A stretch of DNA of 13,753 bases from contig CAYYXF010000028.1 of NCBI GenBank assembly GCA_964475545.1, positions 1 to 13,753 on the forward strand, given 5' to 3'. The stretch comes from DASPTR01 sp964475545. Its GTDB lineage: Archaea; Thermoproteota; Bathyarchaeia; Bathyarchaeales; Bathycorpusculaceae. Made by a program: the position numbers and the translations under genes. The notes under the pieces were generated by a model that was not told the origin of the DNA, searched no databases, and saw only the letters and a program-made list of their open reading frames with translations. Shown here piece after piece: positions 6,270 to 13,598 of the stretch (positions within the stretch are counted from its first letter, which is position 1; each line of letters starts with the position of its first letter).

Positions 6270-6778
6270 TTATTGCAGAATAGACCATTTTTTCTGTCGG
6301 TATCAAAGATTGAATTGGAGAAATACATGACGCAGAACGGGTTGGAGCAATGTGGCAGGCCGAACGTATGTCCGAGCTCATGAATTGCCTCCTTTGCGCT
6401 TCTTATCATGAAAAGCTCAGTATTCGGTCTTCCTCCATGAAATTCCGGTCTAAGCCTATACAAGGATATTAGGGCTGCTTTCCCTGGACACCTTGCTTCT
6501 CCGAAGACAAAGTTCAGCGGAGGAACAAAAATGTCTACATCCGCAATTCCCAAGACCCGTTCCAACGTTTTCTGTTTTTCCGCGTATTCTTGAATTATAT
6601 TCAAGATTGTGTCTGACCGATACTGTTTCCTACTGCGGTCGAAGGCTTCTTCCGGACTCGGAAATGCCTCACTGATCACCATGCACGCTGTCTTGGGAAA
6701 AGCCATGTTCAGGTTCTCTTGGACTCTATCAGCGGTTGCGGAGTCAACCTGCCCTATGCGCAAGACTCCGATTTTCAT
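6227..6778 (-). CDS. amzA: Archaemetzincin family zinc metalloprotease
   Basis: A 183-residue peptidase of family M54. The zinc site is intact: HELGHTFGLPHC at 133-144 supplies His133, catalytic Glu134, His137 and His143. C149-V-M151 gives the Met-turn of metzincins. Four cysteines (144, 149, 168, 171) match the second structural zinc site characteristic of archaemetzincins. Length is typical for archaeal members. There is no signal peptide, so it is probably cytosolic. The physiological substrate of the family is not known. The start ATG 6778 lies nine bases after the beta-CASP RNase stop, and its 3' end abuts or overlaps the presenilin-like gene, so the three genes are probably co-transcribed. 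Confidence 0.95.
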   Translation of the reverse strand: MKIGVLRIGQVDSATADRVQENLNMAFPKTACMVISEAFPSPEEAFDRSRKQYRSDTILNIIQEYAEKQKTLERVLGIADVDIFVPPLNFVFGEARCPGKAALISLYRLRPEFHGGRPNTELFMIRSAKEAIHELGHTFGLPHCSNPFCVMYFSNSIFDTDRKNGLFCNKCHVKIENTIDSTG

Positions 6779-6787
6779 GTCAGTCCA

Positions 6788-8208
6788 CTAAACCTTGAAT
6801 GTGTCGCCGGCCTTCGGTGCCGTGGCTTCTAGGCCAAGCTCGTCTCGTGCCCATTTCGCGAAGTATTCGCAGTTTCTTTCAGCACCATGAACCACGTAGA
6901 TTTTCGGCTTTCCACCAAGCCTCTTCACTGCCTCTTTCAGCTCGCTTGCCCCACAATGCGAAGAGAAATCAAAATGTTGAACGCGCGCCTTGACTTTCCG
7001 CATTTTTCCATCGATGACACATATGCCCTTTTCGAGCAGTTCTTTACCAGGCGTGCCAGGAATCTGATAACTTACCAGGAAGACCGCATTGTTTGATTTC
7101 TTCCCTATCTTTGAGATGTAGAACATGGCAGGTCCGCCCTTGAGCATGCCTGCAGGCGAAATCACCACGCCTGATCCCGTGGCGGCCTTTCTGCGGTCTC
7201 TCCAGCCGTCAACCCACTCTGTTGAGTGCATAGCATCCATGAACATCCTGGGGTCTTTCAAAAACTGCGGGTAATTCATAAATACTCTGCTCACGTCGCG
7301 TGCCATTCCGTCAATCGTTACGGGATATTCAAAATGATGGGCTGCTAGAACACACGCAAGTTCCTGTGATCGTCCCACTCCGAAGGCTGGAACAAGCACC
7401 GTTCCACCTTTTCCCGCGACCTCTGTGCAAGCGTCCACAAAGTCCTTCTCCAGCTTCATGCGCTCCGTGTGCTCTTCAGTAGCATACGTGCTTTCAATTA
7501 TGACCGCGTCTAGGTCCCCATAGTCCATTTTGGCTCCTGGAAGAAGCCTTGTCTCAGTGAGATTGAAGTCACCTGTGAAAAGTATCCTCTTTCCCTCTGC
7601 TTCGATGAGAGGCTGAANNNNNNNNNNNNNNNNNNNNNNNNNNNNNNNNNNNNNNNNNNNNNNNNNNNNNNNNNNNNNNNNNNNNNNNNNNNNNNNNNNN
7701 NNNNNNNNNNNNNNNNNTTGAAGTCACCTGTGAAAAGTATCCTCTTTCCCTCTGCTTCGATGAGAGGCTGAACACTTCCCGGTATGTGTCCAGCATTCTT
7801 GAATTGAAAGGCTATGTCCCCGACTTTTCGTTCAGTGTTGAAGTCCACGTGTATGCTGCTGTTCGTCATAGCTTTGAGTTCCAAGTACTCAAAAGGCAAG
7901 TAGTAGCTTGACAGATGTATGAAGTCTGAAATGAGCAACTGGTTCAATTCTGATGTCAATCTATTCGTGTACAGCTGTTTCTTTCCCTGAACGTAGAATA
8001 TCGGGATGGCGCCTGAATGGTCCAAGTGAGCGTGGCTTAGGATTATCGCGTCAACGTCTTTCGGCTGGATATGCATCGGAAACCCTGGAGTGTGATCCAG
8101 CATGGCGCCGTAGTCTAGCAAAACTTGTGTCCTTTCGGTTTTTACCGTTATGGCGATTCTCCCGACCTCGCGGGTTCCGCCTAAAAACCCGATTTGTAGC
8201 TGACTCAT
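6788..8208 (-). CDS. Beta-CASP metallo-beta-lactamase ribonuclease, aCPSF2-like (interrupted by assembly gap)
   Basis: An RNA-processing nuclease of the CPSF73/RNase J superfamily. With the 100 N and one copy of the flanking 55-base duplication removed, the frame is continuous at 421 residues, typical of archaeal aCPSF2 proteins, which lack N-terminal KH domains. Zinc-binding motifs in that joined numbering are HAHLDH at 59-64, His141 (AGHIPGS) and Asp162 (FTGDF). Beta-CASP motifs follow: Glu187 (IIESTY), His366 (SSHCG) and His389 (VVHGAE). It likely cleaves or trims RNA in the cytosol during 3'-end formation or decay. ATG 8208 follows a weak AAAGG. A TATA box at 8248-8258 gives it its own promoter. 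It heads the cluster with archaemetzincin and the presenilin homologue. Confidence 0.93.
7563..7617. repeat. 55-base direct duplicate, left flank of the gap
   Basis: This copy runs from TTGAAGTCACCTG to GAGAGGCTGAA at the gap edge and is identical to 7718-7772. It encodes the FQPLIEAEGKRILFTGDF part of the RNase on the minus strand. It is interpreted as the same genomic segment represented at the ends of two contigs. Confidence 0.9.
7618..7717. other. Assembly gap of exactly 100 N
   Basis: A fixed-length run of undetermined bases inside the beta-CASP gene. Because both edges carry the same 55 bases and removing 155 bases restores the frame (1421 - 155 = 1266 = 422 codons including the stop), no real sequence is likely to be missing. 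Confidence 0.97.
7718..7772. repeat. 55-base direct duplicate, right flank of the gap
   Basis: Identical to 7563-7617 and starting exactly at the gap edge. Sequence continuing to the right encodes the upstream part of the RNase, and sequence left of the other copy encodes the downstream part, as expected for two overlapping contig ends. Confidence 0.9.
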
Positions 8209-8247
8209 TCCTTTTCATCCGCTAATTCAGTAATCATGCTTTCTGCC

Positions 8248-8258
8248 ATTTTAAAAAT
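8248..8258 (-). promoter_or_regulatory. Promoter of the beta-CASP/archaemetzincin/presenilin cluster
   Basis: On the minus strand CATTTTTAAAATGG gives a strong TATA box. It predicts a start of transcription near 8226 and a leader of about 20 bases before ATG 8208. The stop codon TAA of the upstream PHP gene (8251-8253) lies inside this TATA box. Confidence 0.6.
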
Positions 8259-8946
8259 GTATTGACTTCTCAGTTAAAGAAACCCTGACGTTTCCCCTTC
8301 TTATGCCTTCCAGAACATCATCAACGTCCAATGATGCCTGGATTTCAGTGTAAACATTCCAAGGATCACTGCCGAAGTGGGAGTCGCTGCCCGCAACCCC
8401 TGGCAGTCCTCTGGTTTTGGCTAGTTCTTCAGCCTTCCTGTTTTGATTTGGAGGCGTTATGCCGTTTAGCGTCTCGATCGCGTCCAACTCAAGCTTCGCA
8501 GCTAATTCGTGGAGGCCTAATCCTCGATATGGATGCGGCGCTATTGCCAGGGCATTTTTTGCCTTCGAGTATGCGACGATATTTCGGGCCGTCCACGGTT
8601 CTGGCGGCAATTCACTTACCCCTAAAAGTATGATTTCCCCTTCCTCAGCGCTCATTTCGACGCCCGGTATTATGAGTATGTCCGGATAGGCCTTTGCAAG
8701 CTCAGCTGTCTTGCGGTAACCCTCCAGCGTGTTGTGGTCGGTTATGGCTAAGGCTTTGATTGTTGGGTGGTTGTTCAGCTTCTCTACTATAGTTTTAGGC
8801 GGGTTTGTAGCGTCTGGCGAGTAGCAGGTGTGAAAGTGTAGGTCTGCTCGTACCAAGTGCTTTCGCTCGGCTTTTTGATGTGAAGATGATACGGCACAGG
8901 TTAAAAGTGATTTTGCCTTTAATTCTGTTTTCTGAGCTTTGCCCAT
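8251..8946 (-). CDS. PHP-domain metal-dependent phosphoesterase
   Basis: A 231-residue protein of the PHP superfamily, close to the TrpH/YciV-like group that includes nucleases and nucleotide phosphatases. Metal-binding motifs appear in order: HFH at 37-39 (RADLHFHTCYS), DH at 70-71 (AITDHNTLEGY), Glu97 (PGVEMSAEEGE), His138 (APHPY), and Asp188 with His190 (GSDSHFG). The open frame extends to 9138, but that would overlap tgtA by 164 bases and add a low-complexity polar leader, so ATG 8946, 28 bases after the tgtA stop, is chosen. There is no clear Shine-Dalgarno sequence, and a later start nearer the first HxH motif is possible. It is probably co-transcribed with tgtA. The exact substrate cannot be predicted. 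Confidence 0.88.
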   Translation of the reverse strand: MGKAQKTELKAKSLLTCAVSSSHQKAERKHLVRADLHFHTCYSPDATNPPKTIVEKLNNHPTIKALAITDHNTLEGYRKTAELAKAYPDILIIPGVEMSAEEGEIILLGVSELPPEPWTARNIVAYSKAKNALAIAPHPYRGLGLHELAAKLELDAIETLNGITPPNQNRKAEELAKTRGLPGVAGSDSHFGSDPWNVYTEIQASLDVDDVLEGIRRGNVRVSLTEKSIHF

Positions 8947-8974
8947 CAACGCTATGATGATTGTGGATGAGGTT

Positions 8975-10564
8975 CTAGCCCAAGTCTGGAGTCTCTGCAG
9001 AAAGCGCTTTTTCGATGTCAAAGGTTTTGAAATTGATCTTTTTTCCTCGGCATGTCTTTCTGCATGTGTCTGCGACGGTTTTTTTCCAAGTCTTTGGATC
9101 GTTGATGAGTATGACTGTTCTGTAGTCTGTTCGGTCAATGTAGTCTGCTATCTGGTGGGCAACGTACTCGATTGTTTCTTTGTCAAGCTGTAGAACCGCT
9201 TCGTATTGTGATAGCGGATAGACTTCATCCAGTTCAATTGGAATCACGCCGAAAGGCGCTGCATAGAAGCACGTGTGGATCACGTCTTTTTCTTCTCGTA
9301 ATCTGAGGGCGCTGGCGACCTTTTTGTATTCTTTGGATTTATGAAATGGTTTTGTATCGGTTTGGGCCATCAGCAACAGCATTTCAGCCTGCTTGGGCTT
9401 TGAGTATCTTTCCGCGAGCATTTTTCGATAGTGCACAACTTCTGGCCGGATCAGGCCAATGGAGTTAAAGAAGAACAAGCCACTGTTCTTGATAGTTGGA
9501 CTGTGCTTCTCAATGTACTCTTCATATTTAGACAGGGTTCTCAGGGCCTGAAGCAATGCAGGGTGCGCGTGCGCTCGCATCTCAAGATGCTCCCACAATC
9601 TGCCATCCTTTATGGCTTGCTTTACGCGTTTCATCTCGGCGGTGCAGACGTAGAGGTTGTGTTCAGCCAAGAAGCTGATCCTCTGTTCTTGCTTCAGTTC
9701 CAGCAGTTGCTTCGGTGTTGTGCCCCCACATTTCGGACAGGCGCAGGGAAAATACTCCAATTCATTCAACCTATGTGTCCCGTTTTCCGTCATATACCGG
9801 TTGTCTCTTGCGTAGAGTGCATAGGCCGCAGAGTCAAACAGGTCGCATCCCAACGCAACCGCCAGACTGAACATGAAAGGGTGCCCAGCTCCGAAAAGAT
9901 GAAGCGGCCTATCAAAAGGCAGATTCATTTTTGCGGTCATTATCATATCAACGAGCACATCGAAACGGTAACGCTCCATGACTTCGGTCGGGCTGCCCAG
10001 AGCATGAATGTTGAACGGAAGCCTGCCCGTTTCTTGGGCAGATTTCGCTACAAGATCTAGATACTTTCCGCCTTGTACTGGGCCTACCCAGAGAATGTCA
10101 TCTCGGGTCTTGGTCTTGAAGAATCCTCGTGCTCGGTTAAGAGTTTCCTTTACGGTCTGGGCGGCGTGCTTTTCTGTTACTTTCCAGCCCGTCGGTATGT
10201 CAAGGATCGTGGCTATGTCAGTGTCAATTTGTTCTTGATATTGAACTATCTCTTTTGGGTTTGTTTGTATGTCCCCGTAGACCAGAATCTGGTAAGCTCC
10301 AGAATCCGTCATTATAGCTCCGTTGAAGTTTAGGAACTTGTGCAAGCCTTCTTGTATAGGTTGATCCTTGAACCGCTGCTTGAGTATGTACGCATTTGTG
10401 ATCAATGCTTCGAAACCGAATTCCCTTCTAATCTTCTCAGGAGGAATAGGTTGGATGGCAGGATTCACGACTGGAAGCAGAACCGGCGTCTCTACGATGC
10501 CGCTTTTCGTCTTGAGTCTGCCAATTCTTCCTAGTATGTCTCTTTCTCTTATCTCAAAACACAT
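8975..10564 (-). CDS. tgtA: Archaeosine tRNA-guanine transglycosylase (7-cyano-7-deazaguanine incorporation), without PUA domain
   Basis: Exchanges guanine at position 15 of archaeal tRNAs for preQ0, the first tRNA-level step of archaeosine synthesis. The 529-residue form begins MCFEIRERDILGRIGRLKTK, the usual family start. Visible motifs are MTDSGAYQ (Asp87), GPVQGGKY, HALGSPTEVM, and CDLFDSAAYALYARDNRY, which holds the nucleophile region (Asp244). The zinc site uses Cys274, Cys276, Cys279 and His302. The C-terminal part (HTCFYAAPFGVIPIELDEVYP) matches the extra archaeal domain, but no PUA domain follows, unlike the 580-residue full-length enzymes. A longer frame to 10633 would add a signal-like hydrophobic leader, but the TATA box at 10597-10603 lies inside it, so 10564 is preferred. 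Confidence 0.95.
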   Translation of the reverse strand: MCFEIRERDILGRIGRLKTKSGIVETPVLLPVVNPAIQPIPPEKIRREFGFEALITNAYILKQRFKDQPIQEGLHKFLNFNGAIMTDSGAYQILVYGDIQTNPKEIVQYQEQIDTDIATILDIPTGWKVTEKHAAQTVKETLNRARGFFKTKTRDDILWVGPVQGGKYLDLVAKSAQETGRLPFNIHALGSPTEVMERYRFDVLVDMIMTAKMNLPFDRPLHLFGAGHPFMFSLAVALGCDLFDSAAYALYARDNRYMTENGTHRLNELEYFPCACPKCGGTTPKQLLELKQEQRISFLAEHNLYVCTAEMKRVKQAIKDGRLWEHLEMRAHAHPALLQALRTLSKYEEYIEKHSPTIKNSGLFFFNSIGLIRPEVVHYRKMLAERYSKPKQAEMLLLMAQTDTKPFHKSKEYKKVASALRLREEKDVIHTCFYAAPFGVIPIELDEVYPLSQYEAVLQLDKETIEYVAHQIADYIDRTDYRTVILINDPKTWKKTVADTCRKTCRGKKINFKTFDIEKALSAETPDLG

Positions 10565-10596
10565 CAGCGAACCTGAAACAAGAACAAGCAAACAGG

Positions 10597-10603
10597 CATA
10601 TAA
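10597..10603 (-). promoter_or_regulatory. Promoter of tgtA
   Basis: TTATATG on the minus strand, within GATTTTCTTATATGCC. It predicts transcription start near 10575, eleven bases before ATG 10564, consistent with a near-leaderless mRNA and with rejecting the upstream start at 10633. Confidence 0.6.
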
Positions 10604-10660
10604 GAAAATCCGTTGGCGAGCCGTCTTCTGCATATGATTGCGCGTTTTTGGATTATCGCA

Positions 10661-10670
10661 AGCTTTTTAC
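10661..10670 (+). promoter_or_regulatory. Promoter of the M28-like peptidase gene
   Basis: AGCTTTTTAC after GCA resembles an archaeal TATA element. It predicts transcription start near 10693, about 15 bases before ATG 10709. It is divergent from the tgtA promoter 60 bases away. Confidence 0.45.
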
Positions 10671-10708
10671 TCAGAAGCTTCTAACGAAACCAACATGGTT
10701 TGATCATT

Positions 10709-12748
10709 ATGGACTTTGCTAAACTTGTTAAAGACGAGATTTCAGGTAGCAGTGCCAAATGTTTCGTGTCGCAAGTCTCGCAGTTCCACAGAATTCAAGG
10801 TTCCCCCATGTTTCATGAAGCGGCTGAATATGTCAAAGGTCAACTGGTGAAGCTGGGCTTGCAGGACGCAACCATTGAACAGTTTCCCGCAGACGGTAAA
10901 ACCAAATACTGGACTCACATGAGCCCGGTAGGCTGGGAAGTCAAGAGCGCCGAGCTTCGCCTCATAGAACCCGAGGAAAAGCAACTCGCAACTCTTGAGG
11001 ACACGCCTCAAAGCCTGCACACGTTCAGTAATGGCACGCCTCCCGAAGGCATAGCTGCTGAGCTTGTGGATGTGGGCGAAGGAACCAAACCTGAGGATTA
11101 CAAGGGAAAAGATGTCAAGGGCAAATTCGTGTTGGCAACGGGCAGGGCGAAACTTGTCCACGAACAGTCTGTTTACAAATACGGTGCTGCAGGAGTAATC
11201 ACAGACGCAATCACGTATGAAATGTCCAACGTCCGCGAAAGCCTGGACATACCTGATGCTCACGCATATCAGGCCATCTGGCCTAGCGCGAAGGATCTCT
11301 CGAAAGTAAGATTTGGTTTTTCGCTGAGCAAACGCCAAGGGAATGTTCTGCGTGCTCATCTTGAAAAGGACAAAAAGGTGAAACTCAGAGCCAGCGTAGA
11401 CGCGCGGCTATTCCCATTCCACGCAGACGTGATAACCGCGACTGTACGGGGCACAGAAAAACCAGATGAGGAAGTCTTTCTAATTGCTCATCTATGTCAT
11501 CCAAAACCGAGCGCAAACGACAACGCTTCAGGAAGTGGACTGCTTCTTGAAATTGCGAGAACCATCAGGGCACTCATAGCCTCGGGCAAAATCAAGGCCC
11601 CGATTAGGACAATCCGTTTCATCTGGGTTCCTGAAACAATGGGCAGCGTGGCGTACATATCGCGTCACAAGGACTTGTCGAAAAGACTGGTTGCAGGCAT
11701 AAACCTGGATATGGTTGGTCAAAACCAAGAACTCTGCCGATCAACGCTTAATCTTGACCGAACACCCGACAGCCTACCTTCATATCTGAACGATTTTGTT
11801 TTCGGCTTGATAGAGCAAACCGTCAAAGAGTTTGACTATCCTACGCGGTTCGGCTTAAGCTCCACGTTTCGCTATCGCACGACCGCTTTCAGCGGCGGAA
11901 GCGACCACGCCGAATTCACAGAAGCCACAACACGCGTCCCATGCGTTATGCTGCTCCAATGGCCAGATTTGTACTATCACACGAGCATGGACACGATAGA
12001 CAAAGTAAGCGAAGACAGCCTGAAGAGAGTCGGCTGGATAACCACCGTGGCTGCTCTAACCCTCGCCAACGCCGAAATCGAAGAAGCCTTTCTATTAGCA
12101 ATTCAAACCTCCGCAAAGGGCATGGCCAGACTTCACGAAGCAGGCCTAGAAGCCGTTAAGGAATTGATCAAGGAAAAGAAGAAGAAAGTCAAACCAGACC
12201 GCAAAGCAAGAGAGCTTGCAAGAACCGCTGATCATTACAGGAGCAAAATCAAACACGTAGTCTGGCGCGAAACACAAGCAGTCAAATCGGTGAAAAGGCT
12301 GGCTGAAAGCCCAGAACTCGAAGCTCACGTTGACAAGTACTGCAAGACCATCATCGACGCGGGCAAACGCGAGACTGCAAGACTTGAAGATGCCTTGAAC
12401 TTCATCGCAAAAACATCAGCGACGAAACTTTCAACCAAGATTGAAGAGAATAAGGTCGAAAAAGAGTTGAAGAAGCTGGTTCCAAAACGATCTTTCAAGG
12501 GAACGCTCAGCAGCGACACGTTTAGGCAAGCATTAGGCCAAAAAGAGTACGAATGGTATGAGCTTATCCAGGAAAAGGACTTAGACTTCAATAAGAAAAT
12601 GCTTGAAATCGTCAACTTCATGGATGGAAAACGAACAGCACATGACATAGCCACAGCCATCTCATCAGAATACAGCGCAACTGATCCAGAACGTGTACTG
12701 AAGTTTCTCAAAGATCTAAAGAAAACAGGATTCGTCACATTCCGATAA
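10709..12748 (+). CDS. M28-like (DUF4910-type) zinc aminopeptidase-like protein with PA domain and winged-helix-like C-terminus
   Basis: The protein has 679 residues from ATG 10709; a TTG at 10700 would add three and is less likely. The positions below count from the TTG form. Residues about 20-100 start the peptidase fold, and about 115-235 look like an inserted PA domain (KGKFVLATGRA, KYGAAGVITDA). Metal-site candidates are His264/His267 (IAHLCHPKP), Asp274 (ANDNASGSG), Glu312 (PETMGS), Asp337 (NLDMVGQ), Asp402-His403 (GGSDHAEF) and His427 (YYHTSMDT), the M28 order. Residues about 475-600 are long, highly charged and probably helical. Residues about 625-682 resemble a winged helix (DGKRTAHDIATAI...RVLKFLKDLKKTGFV). 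There is no signal peptide, so it is probably cytosolic. It has its own divergent promoter. The substrate is unknown. Confidence 0.85.
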   Translation: MDFAKLVKDEISGSSAKCFVSQVSQFHRIQGSPMFHEAAEYVKGQLVKLGLQDATIEQFPADGKTKYWTHMSPVGWEVKSAELRLIEPEEKQLATLEDTPQSLHTFSNGTPPEGIAAELVDVGEGTKPEDYKGKDVKGKFVLATGRAKLVHEQSVYKYGAAGVITDAITYEMSNVRESLDIPDAHAYQAIWPSAKDLSKVRFGFSLSKRQGNVLRAHLEKDKKVKLRASVDARLFPFHADVITATVRGTEKPDEEVFLIAHLCHPKPSANDNASGSGLLLEIARTIRALIASGKIKAPIRTIRFIWVPETMGSVAYISRHKDLSKRLVAGINLDMVGQNQELCRSTLNLDRTPDSLPSYLNDFVFGLIEQTVKEFDYPTRFGLSSTFRYRTTAFSGGSDHAEFTEATTRVPCVMLLQWPDLYYHTSMDTIDKVSEDSLKRVGWITTVAALTLANAEIEEAFLLAIQTSAKGMARLHEAGLEAVKELIKEKKKKVKPDRKARELARTADHYRSKIKHVVWRETQAVKSVKRLAESPELEAHVDKYCKTIIDAGKRETARLEDALNFIAKTSATKLSTKIEENKVEKELKKLVPKRSFKGTLSSDTFRQALGQKEYEWYELIQEKDLDFNKKMLEIVNFMDGKRTAHDIATAISSEYSATDPERVLKFLKDLKKTGFVTFR

Positions 12749-12790
12749 CATGACCAAATCTGCTATTCTCATCCTGCTTAGGTTAGACAT

Positions 12791-12799
12791 GCTTATATC
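12791..12799 (+). promoter_or_regulatory. Promoter of the PAC2-family gene
   Basis: GCTTATATC is a good TATA box, predicting a start near 12820 and a leader of about 25 bases. The Shine-Dalgarno-like AGGGGAA at 12830-12836 precedes ATG 12846. Confidence 0.55.
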
Positions 12800-12845
12800 G
12801 CAAGCCTGATTTTTACTACTTGCTTTCCCAGGGGAACCTAGCTCT

Positions 12846-13598
12846 ATGGTCTGCGTAATTGAAACATACGAGAAACCAAAGCTCGACAATCCCGTCTTGA
12901 TTGAAGGATTGCCTGGCATCGGATTCGTGGCCAACATCGCAGTCCTATACTTGGTCCGTGAACTGAAGGCTAATCGTTTCGCCGAAATCCATTCCTCAGC
13001 TTTCCAAGACTTGGCAGTGACAACTGAAACGGGGAGCACACGCTCCCCAATAAATGAGCTTTACTACTTCAAGAATAAGGCGGGCGGCCGTGACGTGATA
13101 CTATGGCATGGCAACACGCAGGCACTGACAACTTTCGGACAATACGAACTCTGTGGACGAGTTCTGGACCAAGCCCAAGAACTGGGCTGCCGATACGTCA
13201 TAAGTCTAGGCGGATTCAGAACAGAAGAAGCAAAACCCGCTCCCCAAATCTTCTGCGCAGCCACGGACACAGAAACATTGAACGATGCTCTAAGCCTAGG
13301 CACGAAAACAATGGTTGGACAGATATTCGGCGTTGCAGGGCTAGTTATCGGACTTAGCAGGCAAAGAGGTCTCAAAGGGTTCTCACTTTTAGTTGAGACT
13401 CCTGGTACGTATCCAGATGGATCCGCAGTGCGCACCGTGCTGACATCGCTGAGCAAATTTCTAACCCTCAACTTGGATTTGTCAAGGCTCGACGCGGCAA
13501 CTGAAGAAACCAAAAAGACACTTGAATCCTTTGGTCTAATTAGAAACTATACACAAGAAAAGAAGAAAGAGGAACAGCAGTTTCGCTGGTCCGTTTAG
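12846..13598 (+). CDS. PAC2-family protein, proteasome assembly chaperone (PbaB-like)
   Basis: A 250-residue member of the PAC2 family, related to archaeal PbaA/PbaB and eukaryotic PAC1/PAC2 chaperones that help assemble the proteasome. Family features are the N-terminal NPVLIEGLPGIGFVANIA (17-34), the central YVISLGGFRTEE, and the C-terminal region with LVETPGTYPDGSAVRTVLT. Length is typical. The C-terminus ends FRWSV and does not show the hydrophobic-Tyr-X tail some members use to dock on the 20S core, so a direct docking role is uncertain; non-proteasomal PAC2 proteins also exist. The start is ATG 12846 with AGGGGAA upstream. It has its own promoter, 97 bases after the M28-like gene, and its stop overlaps that of the convergent gene. 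Confidence 0.9.
   Translation: MVCVIETYEKPKLDNPVLIEGLPGIGFVANIAVLYLVRELKANRFAEIHSSAFQDLAVTTETGSTRSPINELYYFKNKAGGRDVILWHGNTQALTTFGQYELCGRVLDQAQELGCRYVISLGGFRTEEAKPAPQIFCAATDTETLNDALSLGTKTMVGQIFGVAGLVIGLSRQRGLKGFSLLVETPGTYPDGSAVRTVLTSLSKFLTLNLDLSRLDAATEETKKTLESFGLIRNYTQEKKKEEQQFRWSV

Noticed and set aside
7563..7772. A true tandem duplication or mobile-element target duplication around the N run
   Set aside because: Both copies end or start exactly at a fixed 100-N gap and merging restores the reading frame, so a contig-overlap artefact explains it fully.
8205..8237. Ten-codon leader ORF overlapping the beta-CASP start (ATGA)
   Set aside because: Its ATG lies upstream of the transcription start expected from the TATA box at 8248-8258, so it would not be on the mRNA.
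8947..9138. N-terminal 64 residues of the long PHP frame
   Set aside because: They overlap the tgtA coding sequence by 164 bases, are low-complexity and polar, and lack PHP motifs.
9431..10060. 209-codon + strand frame opposite tgtA
   Set aside because: Lies wholly within the well-supported tgtA gene, shows no family motifs and has a cysteine- and histidine-rich shadow composition.
10565..10633. N-terminal hydrophobic, lipobox-like leader on the long tgtA frame
   Set aside because: The tgtA TATA box lies inside it and the family starts at MCFEIRERD. A tRNA-modifying enzyme is cytosolic, so the leader is read from promoter DNA.
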